Shown here: positions 27,459-37,394 of the stretch, in pieces | How positions within the stretch are numbered: position 1 is the first letter of the stretch | Layout: every line of letters begins with the position of its first letter | Assembly: GCF_001949145.1 (NCBI RefSeq) | Contig: NW_019091416.1 | Location: 731,728 to 795,727, forward strand | Length of the DNA: 64,000 nt | DNA from: Acanthaster planci | Lineage: Eukaryota > Echinodermata > Asteroidea > Valvatida > Acanthasteridae | Direction of reading: 5' to 3' | Notes under the pieces: model-generated | Seen by the model: the letters and a program-made list of their open reading frames with translations, nothing else | What the model was told of the DNA's origin: nothing | Databases searched by the model: none | Made by a program: the position numbers and the translations under genes

Positions 27459-28027
27459 TGGCAAGCTACTTCCTTCTTTCCAGGATTCTCAAACTTTAAA
27501 ATCTGTGTGTAAAACATGTACAAAAAAACATGTAAAGCTAAAGGTGGAGTAACTATAGCCCTAATCCAATTCAAGTTCAAAGTTTTCCCAAGTGAAATTA
27601 TTAGGGGTGAGACTGAGTGATCGAAGAAAATCTAGCTGAGGTGATGCAAGAATGACACACCATGACAGTCTAGGAATTTTAATAATTAATAACTAATATA
27701 ATATGACATGATGAATTCTTTCCTGAATGGCTAAGTGTATCACTGATTTTGATCTCAGTTTTTCACGTAACCATGAAGTCTGGCACGGTCATACTCGCCT
27801 TGCTGTATCCTTGAATAAAGCAAGGCAAGTATCCAAGCCACACTCACAGGGCTACCATGATCAATCCATCAGCAAGACAATGCAATCGCATTGTGCAAAA
27901 ATGCGATTGCATCCCAAGTATATGTGAGATTCCTGACTTTTCTTCCCTTTTATTAATGGGCCTTTTCAAAACAATCTTCCACAGCCATGACTAATGGCAA
28001 AATACATGCACATGGTAAGCAAACTGT

Positions 28028-28262
28028 GCAATTAGATCAACAGATCACAAAGAGATCAATTTATCGTTCATGAAAGTCCACTGAAGACACCCAAAAAAGA
28101 CGTTCCTCCAAGGTGTCCACAATTAGGCGTGATCAGTTGAATCGCTTGATGATGATCATTATGATCAAGATGATCATCACGATCAACATGATCAACATGA
28201 TTAAGATCATGATCTTACTTCTTAGCATGATCTGCCCATCTAACTGCAAGATCTACAGATCA
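28028..28262. repeat. GATC-dense degenerate repeat
   Basis: About 14 GATC tetranucleotides occur in 235 bp, mostly as ATGATCA and GATCAACAT variants in the middle of the stretch. It resembles a degenerate short tandem repeat. No protein is implied. Confidence 0.7.
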
Positions 28263-28343
28263 GCCAATCGCCTTTTAAAGTTTTGATTACTTCGGATATT
28301 GAAGACTGTTTTTAGAAAGGAAAGAAAAATCAGAGATTTCTTA

Positions 28344-28450
28344 CAGGATCGACTGCTAGCGCACGACCGTGCTGATCAAATATAATTGCGCGTTAGCCCG
28401 CACGTCTACCTCCATGGTGTGGGACGCCGCGCCGGCTGGGAGGTAGCCAA
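28344..28450 (-). promoter_or_regulatory. Candidate 5' non-coding exon/promoter of the LRR gene
   Basis: This CpG-rich island stands out from AT-rich surroundings. On the minus strand it contains an ATG with a short frame of 19 codons (MEVDVRANAQ...) before TAG, then a donor-like CCT|GTAAGAA at about 28344. Joined to the acceptor near 27506 it would make a 5' UTR exon carrying a small upstream open frame. There is no direct evidence of transcription. Confidence 0.35.
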
Positions 28451-30238
28451 GAAAAATAGAGAAAAATAATTCTTTTTCAGTACATCTCCTGTAATGCCGT
28501 ACTCCCCATAAACCCTCAAAGTCATACAGTCTTAATCGTGCTTTACCTCGACCATACCTGAACAGTTAATTTGAACGTCGGAAAAGCTGAATCTCCCCGA
28601 ACACACGCGACCACGATCGATCAAACAAGCAATCAAAAAATCAGGTGGGAAGTATAGCGCCCTCCATTGGCAATATGTGGTTCACCAAAATAAACTACAT
28701 CACGTATTATAGTATTGTACACGTTTCCTTGTAAGTTGACAGTGAGCATTTATTTTTCACCCGAACTTGATTTAACTATTTTACCTCACATTTTTTGTCT
28801 TTACCGGGGGGGGGCTGTGAATGAAACCCTTTGTTGTTTAACCGATGATGTATTCCCCAATTCATGCAGTACGCACAAAAGTCGGTACTTGAACAGTGTA
28901 ATTATGGACGTGCATTCTACCCGCCACTGCCCCCGTAGCTTCTCCTAACCCCTCCCCCCCTCTCAGGACCTCATAGTTACCTTTGCTTCTCTCTGCTACA
29001 CTGTACATAGATCATGAGAGGGTGTTTTGTTACAGAAATGGCTTCCCTTGGGCGGGCTGACCATTTGCATGCTGAGATACAGCCTGTAATACAAGATTAC
29101 ATTTTGTCAGAGGGGAACAACTTGCAGCACTTCAAGAGGCCAGAAAACTTTTGGGGGGGGGGCGGGGCTGGAGAGAGGGTGAAAGCAAATAGCCATAAAT
29201 GAAACTGAATTAGCGCTAACAAAAACTCCATATCAGCTTCAGTTTTTAAACGCAAATTTATTTCCTCAAGATTGCATTTGTTTTGACTTTCAAAACAAGA
29301 ACAGATTTTTTAAAACAAGTTTGGTAAGCTTAACACTTCAGTACTGCAGAAATACAATGGAAAAAGTGCATGAAGTGGTGGGTGAAAAACATACAGTATG
29401 AGCAACTCTGATTTCTTCTACATTACAAACACACATCATTCACCTTAATGATCAACTGAATTGGCTAATGTTTGACTTTAAGTAAGTCCAAGACCGAGAA
29501 CAAAGACTCACAAGCGTTGGAAGACTTGAACACGAACAAATGATTTCGATCCGTTGAAAGGGAAAACATGACTCTGCTTCACATTTACAACACTTCTGAG
29601 TGCATCTTTAGTATGCTAAGTAGACATTTTCCATTACTTTATTCTCAGAGTTTCAAATAAAATTCTGAAAATATGGCTAATTTGTCTAGATACTGATGCC
29701 ATGGTTGTCAATTTCAATGTCTTTTGTATGCATTTAAGCAGCCCAAGATTGTGTGTATGCCTTTGCTCTGCATCATTGAAAAAATTATCTCAAACAAATA
29801 TGTCTAGCAATTTGTAAATAAACTGACTACAATACAGGAGTACCGGGAATGATAACCTCATGGCAACAGAAAATATATATTTGATTTCCAACCAAGCTTA
29901 AAGAAACTGACACACAAGGGCAGATCGGGGGGGGGGCAATATATAGGATCCATGCTTCCCCCTAAAATCATTTTTTTGCTTTTAGATGACAAAAGGCTAT
30001 TTCTTTTGGTCTATTTCATTTTCCTCCTAAAAAAAAAAGAAAGAAACCTATGGAAAAAGCCCCTCAGAAATGGCAAAAAAATTACATGGAAAAATTCCAA
30101 ATTTTTGGGACCCCTTCCCTAAAACAAGTTGGCCCCTCAAAACAAGAATTTGATTCCGCATCTGTCCTTAGTAACACATTTTTGATTCAAAGCAGAGAAA
30201 TTATGCACTGAATGACAGAGTAACACTGTTGAGTGGTA

Positions 30239-30244
30239 TTTATT
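30239..30244 (-). terminator. Polyadenylation signal of BTB gene A
   Basis: AATAAA on the minus strand, about 110 bp beyond the stop codon of BTB gene A. Position and sequence suit a 3'-end processing signal. It has not been tested by transcripts. Confidence 0.55.
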
Positions 30245-30355
30245 ATTTTGGAAAATACCAGGATATGAGTAAATGTCCTGTTATCGGTGATCCGGCCAAA
30301 AACTAAAAAGACAGGCAAAGATCTGGGAAGATTTGGCATCAAAGCCAGCTCATAC

Positions 30356-32626
30356 TTATTCTTTCAATTCTTTCACCCAAGCATTTATCGGTAGGGATGG
30401 TTCACTCTTGGCCTCTACCAAGGCCACAATCACGGACCACACTTTGGTTGGCTTCTCCGTCTGATTTAGGAGAGGCGGGGGGACCTTGAGAATGAATTTC
30501 CCCTCGACGGTCCCGTGATGCACTGTGATGACAGGGCTGACCTCCATGTCTTCCTCCTCGGTCAGGCGGGTTACCAGCGCCACGCGATACTGGTTGCCAA
30601 TGTGCTGACCCGTCTGGATGACGTAGCTGACCCCCCACAGGTCCGAGTCAGCATCCTTGGTGGGGACCGCACTGACCTCCCAGGCGCCTTTGCCGTACTT
30701 GTAGACGTTCTTCTCTGCCTGGCTGGCTACCCGGAAGTTAAGCTTATTGTGGTAGTAATCATCTTGGTGTTCCTCAGACAGGATCAGCTTGCGGAAGGTG
30801 TCTGGCGTGGCCGTGACCTTACTTACGAAGCTACTGGACCAATGCAAGGAGAACGCTTGGTTCCTGTACAAGCGAGGCTGGATGAAGTCCTCCTCCATGA
30901 CAGTGTAGGCTTCTTCTGCTGCCAGGGCTCGCCACTCAAAGGCTTTGGCCACCAGGCCGGCCACCTTGGCCTGGAAGTCGGCCTGCAAGAAAGAAGGCAG
31001 CGGCGTGTCCATGAGATCCTTCAGCTTGGCGGAGGGCATGTGTGGGAAGCGGATGAGGCTGAAGATCTCCTCAGCATGCTCTTTCCGCGTCACCTGCTGC
31101 CCCTCTGCATTCATCCACTGCAACGCCATGTTGTACACATCTTTTTCATCCTCCACAACGAGGTCGGGGCTGGCCACCAGCCTCAGCAACAGTTCCGCAG
31201 GCATGCTCTGCACGCAACTCTCCCTGAGGTAACTGATGTTGGCCTCCAGAATCCTGAGGCACTGCTCCTGTACCCTTGCAAGACTAAGTCTCTCGGCGTC
31301 TTTGTAGGCCTTGACTGCCTCCTCACCACTGATGTTGGCCACCCTTTCCAGCAGGAAATCCTCGCATGCGTCGCGCAGCTCCTGGACCATGTACTTGTCG
31401 GCCAGTGTCAGGACGGGGAAAACGCTCTCCAAGTTCAGCACCACTGTCTCTGAGTACATGAACTTGAGAAAGACTGAGAAGACGTCCACACAATCGTCAG
31501 GCTCCACCAGCACCTGAAACTCCGGACCAGGGCCGTTGGATTCTCCTCGGTGAGGGCTGGTCCAAGAGGGGTCGGTGAACATCTTGAGGAACACCTCGCT
31601 CCAGGAGCACAAGACGATCTTGTGAGCATGGAAATGGTGAGGGCCAACTTGCAGTGTTACATCGCTGTATTTTGGATCGTTCATAAATCTTGACAGTTTA
31701 TCAGCCACAAGGCCCTTATTTTTGGCAAGAAGCTCTTTCTGTGTAAGAAATGAGACAGAGTAAACCTGTGCAAACTTTCACATAATAATCAAACTCCTCC
31801 TTCATAATTACTTCTGTCCCTCCCATTTCCCCCAGCCCAAATACATGTAATCACTGCTGTTGTCATTACTGTCGTAACAATCGTTCTGTTATCATTATCC
31901 TAACCACTCTCATCCCTACACCTTTTTTTGGTCATAAACCTCATCTTGTTAGTGTCATGATGTCATCTTCTCCTTCCAATCCTATAAAAGTCCTTAGTTT
32001 TTATTATCATGTAAACGTTGATGTAGGGCTGAGTAAGATAAAATGACTGATTATTTGAGTATTCGTCCAGCAACTCTATGATATTTACTGTGAATCATTA
32101 GCCTAGAGAAGCAGTTTTTAGTTATGCACAAATAACAAATTTTAATCATTACAGTAACTTTAATTAATTGATAGCGTAAAGCACAACTACTTTGTTTGGC
32201 ATTAGGCATTAAGAGGCAATGCGGTTACAAAGAACAAAGTTTTTCCCTTATTACGATGTACTGCACTGAAGAATATTCAAACTGAAAACTAAACATGTAT
32301 ATTTGTTTCATACATTTTGCTCAGACCTACATTACTGTCTTGGTCAATGTCAGCGCCGGTGAATGGTACCATCTCTTGTTAATATTTTTGTCCTCTGTGC
32401 TATAACCTACCTTAGCTTCATCTCTTTTAGAGCTTTCACTTTTCAGGGGATCCCCAGACGCCGATGGCACCACCAATATGTGAAAGCGTTCCAATCCTGC
32501 ATCGTAGCAGTCTCCCGGGAAGATGAGATCTCCATCTCGATTCATGAAATACTCGTCATCATCTGACCCAGCTTCATACAGAAACTCATCGTCGTCATCA
32601 ACATAGTCATCATAGTCGTCAAACAT
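30356..32626 (-). CDS. BTB-BACK protein with TRAF-like C-terminus, BTBD17-like (gene A), 532 aa
   Basis: Coding exons are 32626-32411 (72 codons) and 31738-30356 (460 codons plus TAA). They join at phase 0 across AAG|GTAGGT and TTACACAG|AAAGAG. The leader is strikingly acidic: 14 of the first 27 residues are Asp/Glu (MFDDYDDYVDDDDEF). The BTB fold begins near residue 94 (KYSDVTLQVG, then FHAHKIVLCSWSEVF) and ends near 202. A BACK region follows, with SPDLVVEDEKDVYNMALQWM and SLIRFPHMP as hallmarks. The last 190 residues match the C-terminal module of the neighbouring BTB genes (WGVSYVIQ...YRVALV), comparable to the TRAF-like domain of BTBD17. BTB-BACK proteins commonly oligomerise and may recruit cullin-3; that role is inference here. 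It has no signal peptide, unlike secreted LGALS3BP. Confidence 0.92.
31739..32410 (-). other. BTB gene A intron
   Basis: This 672-bp phase-0 intron separates the acidic leader exon from the BTB-BACK exon. It is AT-rich with no recognised element. Confidence 0.88.
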
Positions 32627-32935
32627 TATGACTGCATCAGAACGCGTGTCTTGTCTTCCTGAGAACTGTGAACAAATAACTTTGCAAGGAAAACTGACTT
32701 TATAATCATTTGACTTTTTGGGAAAAGATTGAAAGTTTCAAACATACCCATAAATACTTTAGCTCCATCTTGAACCAATGGAAACAATGAAACAAACTCC
32801 CACCCCCCCAAGATTTCAGTCTTCTTGCAAATAAAGAAAGATTCTTTTCCACAACTGGTCAATAAGCCTTTTGCGAGTTAACTTTGACCCAAATCTCATA
32901 CACTGAGTTCTTTTAATTCATGTGAACAGAACAAC

Positions 32936-33151
32936 TTGAATTCTCCCGACTAAAATCAATGTTGCTATACCTCGTGATTCAGGGAAAGCTTTTGCTTAGT
33001 TACATAAGAGACGCCTTGCAACAATACACTGTTCTCAATGGATAAGAAGGGCAAAAAGGAACCAGTCCATTCCAGAGATGGTGGTCGCTAGGCGAAAGCT
33101 TGCCCTGAATCACGAGGTATCGCAACAGTGTTTTTAGTCTGGGGAATTCAA
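32936..33151. mobile_element. Foldback/MITE element, about 216 bp
   Basis: The two ends are inverted copies of each other over about 55 bp. The best-conserved block is ATACCTCGTGATTCAGGG on the left and its reverse complement on the right, flanked by GACTAAAA and TTGAATTC blocks in both arms. There is no coding capacity. It sits about 310 bp upstream of the start of BTB gene A. Confidence 0.85.
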
Positions 33152-33337
33152 ATTGTAATATTTATGTGCAACCAGATAACTCAGAGTACCAGATTTTATT
33201 CAAATTTAACTCACAAATGGCTTATTCATGCCATCTGCAGTTCCATGCTTAAGCAAATGCAGAGTATGAAAATATGGCTGGACTTGGGATTATCACATAT
33301 AATCAGCCATTTTCCAACCCATTCTGACCACAGATGT

Positions 33338-34026
33338 CATGTCAGGGACGGTGAAATTTCATCCCAAAACCAAAAATGTCGGCATCCAGAAATTGGGCTT
33401 GAATAAACCTTTTTGATGTTCGTAATACATGCAATGCATTTTATACTGCTACGGGAGCAGTGTACCTGCAAAACATTAATCTGTTTCCATTTTATTTCAT
33501 ACTCCAATTCAAGCAACCCCCTTCTGACCAAGTGTTGCATTATTGATTTAGGACGAAGATATCCACAAACTTTGAAGTTTAAAGTTTGGCAGGGAAGGAA
33601 AATTCGGAGAATTCCTTCCAACAACACCACTTTTTTGTCACAAACCATGCTTTGACTAATTCGTAAATATTATTGTCCAATAAATATTACGAGTTGCAGC
33701 TCATTCATACCGTTTTGACCAGTCACGTTCATTTTCAGCCTGTAGATTGACTGGTGCCCTTAAAAAAGGCAATTAATGGTGATTTGTTCTTACAAATATT
33801 TGAAAACATATTTGAAAGATTCTTGTATAATCTGACAATACACATGCATCAGTGAGTTGATGAACAGATACATGAAGAATATTTAGCGGAAAATTGTCAC
33901 TTGATTTTTGACTGGTTCACTTCCCAAATAGGGTTGTGTATAAAATGCATCTCTTATTTGTCATCCACACCCATAATGCATTGCGAACGTCAAAAAGGTT
34001 TATTCAGCTGAGTGTTCCCTGACATG
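33338..34026. mobile_element. Non-autonomous inverted-repeat element, about 690 bp
   Basis: The left part has CATGTCAGGGA (33338-33348) and then TGAATAAACCTTTTTGATGT (from 33400). The right end carries their reverse complements: AACGTCAAAAAGGTTTATTC and TCCCTGACATG (34016-34026). The left arm has about 45 extra bases between the two blocks. No open frame of note lies inside. It probably belongs to a MITE family, with the superfamily unassigned. Confidence 0.65.
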
Positions 34027-34274
34027 GCTCACTTGAAAAAAATCTCAGAAAATCCCACATAAACATTGTCAAATTCTTTAAAGTTAATAAACTCTTGTAA
34101 AGCATCATTCCTTCTGCTCACCTACCCTTCCACAAACATGTCAGAAAATTATTTTCATATCCTAAAAGCGTTCATTTTGGGTGTCAGAAAAAATTTTGGA
34201 AAATAGGATAAAAATAAAATCTCATCAAAAGTTTTTAGCGGATACACAAAATTGAGATTTATGAATCAGAATAA

Positions 34275-34294
34275 CCATGGAGGTACCTCCATGG
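34275..34294. repeat. Perfect 20-bp palindrome
   Basis: CCATGGAGGT is followed by its exact reverse complement. It is related to the 30-bp palindrome at 3581-3610. Confidence 0.95.
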
Positions 34295-36744
34295 AATAAC
34301 GGGAGTTTGATGAAGTTTTACTAACTCTAAACTATATTCAGAGGCATGCGGCACAAGAAGGCTCTAGTTTAGAACACAAAACACGTAGTCGGCATTACAT
34401 GTGAGTAAACCGTATAAGGCAATGCTAGTTAATATTTGGAATGAAGAGGCACCTCTACACAGAACTGGAAAGTACCGGTACATATTTAAATAATGATGTC
34501 ACCTTGCCTCATCAACCGGCACGTGTAAGTACATGTACATGTACGCATGCATGACACGTACTGATGGAAATTAGCTTGCGAAAGGTAACAACAAAAGCCA
34601 ACATCATTGAACATGGCCAAGGAAAACAAGAATCAGTAAAATGTAAAAACACGTGGACATACTTCAAAAATGGATAAATTGTTTCCACTTACTGTATATT
34701 CAACAACTAAAACACTTCTCAAACTTCTGAAAAGTCAAAGCACGGTGGTTGCAATATACAGACACTAGCACGACGACCGATGGCGTGTAGTATAGTGTAC
34801 TGTACGTTGCAATTTATGATGTCGATGTCATGTTGTACGTGCTATGGAAAGCCAAAGCTTAAAAATAGACGGATCACAGAAACTATTTTTGTCCACAAAC
34901 AGTTGATTCCTGATGAATTGAACATGCATTTTCCCCCGAATATTCTATCGAAAATAAAATATTTCATCTTTATTTCATTTTATTTCTTTTATATTTACTC
35001 CAAGGCCAGTACGCTTTCATGTTTCAACATTTAAAGGGAAAATGTAATAGAAATATTTTACAAAAACCTAGAAATTGCACATTTGTGTTTCGATGAACTT
35101 ATTTTACATATTTGTTTTCCTATTAGTCAATCTGTTTTTAGGGGCCTTTTTGGTTTATGCTTGTATATTCATGATCAAAATTGTGACGTAGTCCGAGGCA
35201 ATGAACCTCATTGTTGCATTAATTTGTGCACAAAACTGCTAGATTCATACTCTGCTACTGAAGATTTCTATATCCTTTGGTAATTAGCGAGCAACCTTTT
35301 TTTCAAAAATGTTTTCGAAAATCAAACTTGGGGTTCCAAATTCGAATATTAAGACATGCGAACTGACGGAACAGTGTCTTATTACACTAACCATGCTCTC
35401 CCTCGTCTGGAAGAGCTTGGTCAAGTACGTTGAGAAAAAAGTGACGCCAAGAAGAATTGTTTCTTTAAAGCATTACAATTAAACTGTTCATTTATTTTAG
35501 GACAAAGACGACATTAATCCGAATTTGTTTTTAAATTACAATTTCTTTTTAGAATTCTCATTCAAATCTTTTTAATTCCATTTTGACAGGGGGAGTTCAA
35601 TATCATGTCATCACGCGGATGGTCCGATGGATGGACCGATAAAAATCAACAATTTGATGAGTTGACGGATCCACGAATCAAGTTAATTTCAATGTGTCTA
35701 CGGACCGCTGGATATTTAGTGACAGCTTTGCCCCACATCAATGAGCAACATCAACTTAGCTCAAGCCCGTATGGCTAATACCTTTCTGGAGGGTTCCTGC
35801 TGGTGATCTGCTGGGTGTCGGTGCATTGACCTACTCAAATTTTACCCTGACTCAGGCTTGCAAATACCTTCTAAAGTCACTTGATAGACAGTTTTATCGA
35901 TTGGTTGGACACTAACTTTCAGCCACCCCTTCTTCATTGTGAATTTACATGTACATGTACAGTACATGTACCAAGTTCGTACGCGTGTATCTCTCCCCAC
36001 AGTTTCTTTTTTCTAAATTTTCCAAGGCTCTCCATACTTAGATACATAAGTCTAACTATTGGTGGCGCTGTTTACAAAATTGCGTGCTCAGAAAAATTCC
36101 CGACAAAAGACGTAGGGTCTGGATGGAAGACAGCGTGTTGCGTACGTACATGTACAGGTTTTCCAGGACGTACGGACCCCTATCGAAATTATGCTGTTGG
36201 AAAAGCGATAACTCTGCTTGTTCCATGTTACTCAGGTTACTGTTCCGTCATCTGTATGATTTTACTGTTGGAGACAGACGTGCGTCTGTAAGCTTCTCTA
36301 AACCCGCGTAGGTACTTCTTACTTGACTTGAAACAGTGCGCCAAGTCCTGTACTTCAGAGTTTGGAAGAAGTTAACCGTCAGCGAAAATTGAAGAATCAC
36401 GTGCGTGGCTTTCCGGTGAGTCGTGCTGGGTGTTACGTAATGTAAGCTATAACTTTAATATTGGTAATGGTACGGTAGCATTAAGGCTGCTTCATACTTA
36501 CTAGGAAAATGAACACAAACGTGAATTTGTGACGTTAGATCAAGTCTTTATGCTGTGATGTGAATTCGCAATAGTTGATCAACTCAACTGACAGACTGAA
36601 GCAAAATTTTGCTGCGAATCTTTTGTTGCGTGAAATTTGCTTGCACACGTCACATCACACATTCACTTGTGAATTGGCCTTTAGACAATAAGCCTAAATC
36701 CATTGGGTCTGTCTCCTGGTTAAACTGTCCATCCAGGGAAAGAG

Positions 36745-36811
36745 TACCCCCAGAACTGCGGGGGTCCGAGTGGAAGCGGGTCCGACATTGGACCCCACAG
36801 TTCTGGGGGTA
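36745..36811. ncRNA. miRNA-like hairpin (candidate)
   Basis: The left arm TACCCCCAGAACTGCGGGGG (36745 onward) pairs with the right arm ending CACAGTTCTGGGGGTA at 36811. This gives a stem of about 22 bp with one or two mismatches and a loop of about 22 nt. Size and shape resemble a pre-miRNA. It would lie in the first intron of BTB gene B if the 5' non-coding exon is correct. The sequence matches no microRNA I know, and a small transposon-derived hairpin is equally possible. Confidence 0.35.
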
Positions 36812-37394
36812 AGGAAGGAGAACTACCCTGGTAAAGGCATTTCCCCAGCCCATTTTCCCGGGATACATCATACATGTCATTTTGTCTTCACAGTTCACCA
36901 CTCTAGAGTTATTCATGCTACTATTCATGTTAGCATAACATGACATGTCATGACATTTATTCTTGAGACAGATTTTCTGTAGCCTGAAATATCCAGTGTT
37001 AGGCTCGTGGCTAGCCAGGATGATTAGCCAGATGAAGCCTGCTAAGTTAACACTCACCGGATCAACAGAGCAAATAGTCATGTAGTCCCATGACTGAGTG
37101 TAGTCTGGAGACTTACCTAAATGTATCCCTGGCCACACGTCTATCAATGGCAAATTGCTGGGTAAACATTTACAGACCTCTGCCCATGTCTTGTGTGTGA
37201 AATCTTTAACTTTGCTTTCCTTTTTTGGAACAGTCTTCCACAACTGTGAATTAAACATGGAAGGTAAAGTCACTGACAGACCAGAGAGTAAGGTTGACTG
37301 ATCATGCAGATATCAACTAATTGCACCCGTCACCATTTTTCTACTTAGGCCAACACTTGTAAGTGTGGAATTGGTTACTTTGCAGATACTCACA

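Larger units (their letters stand above)
27459..30355. other. Region between the LRR gene 5' end and the 3' end of BTB gene A
   Basis: On the minus strand a splice acceptor (TTTTACACACAG) ends near 27506, just upstream of the LRR start, implying a non-coding 5' exon. A CpG-rich stretch at about 28345-28450 ends in a donor-like CCTGTAAGAA on the minus strand and is the best candidate for that exon and its promoter. A GATC-dense stretch lies at 28028-28262. G- and C-runs occur near 28806, 28963, 29152 and 29929. The part near 30355 is the 3' UTR of BTB gene A. Confidence 0.5.
32627..37394. other. Head-to-head intergenic region between BTB genes A and B
   Basis: The two divergent genes share this 4.8 kb. 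It contains two inverted-repeat elements (32936-33151 and 33338-34026), a 20-bp perfect palindrome at 34275-34294, TACATGTA runs at 34529-34545 and 35946-35968, and a miRNA-like hairpin at 36745-36811. The 5' non-coding exon of gene B may end at a GTGAGTC donor near 36416, with an acceptor (TTTGCAG) ending at 37385. No further protein-coding gene was recognised. Confidence 0.6.

Noticed and set aside
30515-31453. 312-codon plus-strand open frame
   Set aside because: Antisense shadow of the GC-richer BTB gene A exon.
36650-37273. Long minus-strand open frame of 207 codons upstream of BTB gene B
   Set aside because: It contains both arms of the hairpin, resembles no protein I know, and has no splice or codon-use support. 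I cannot rule out a small unknown gene.
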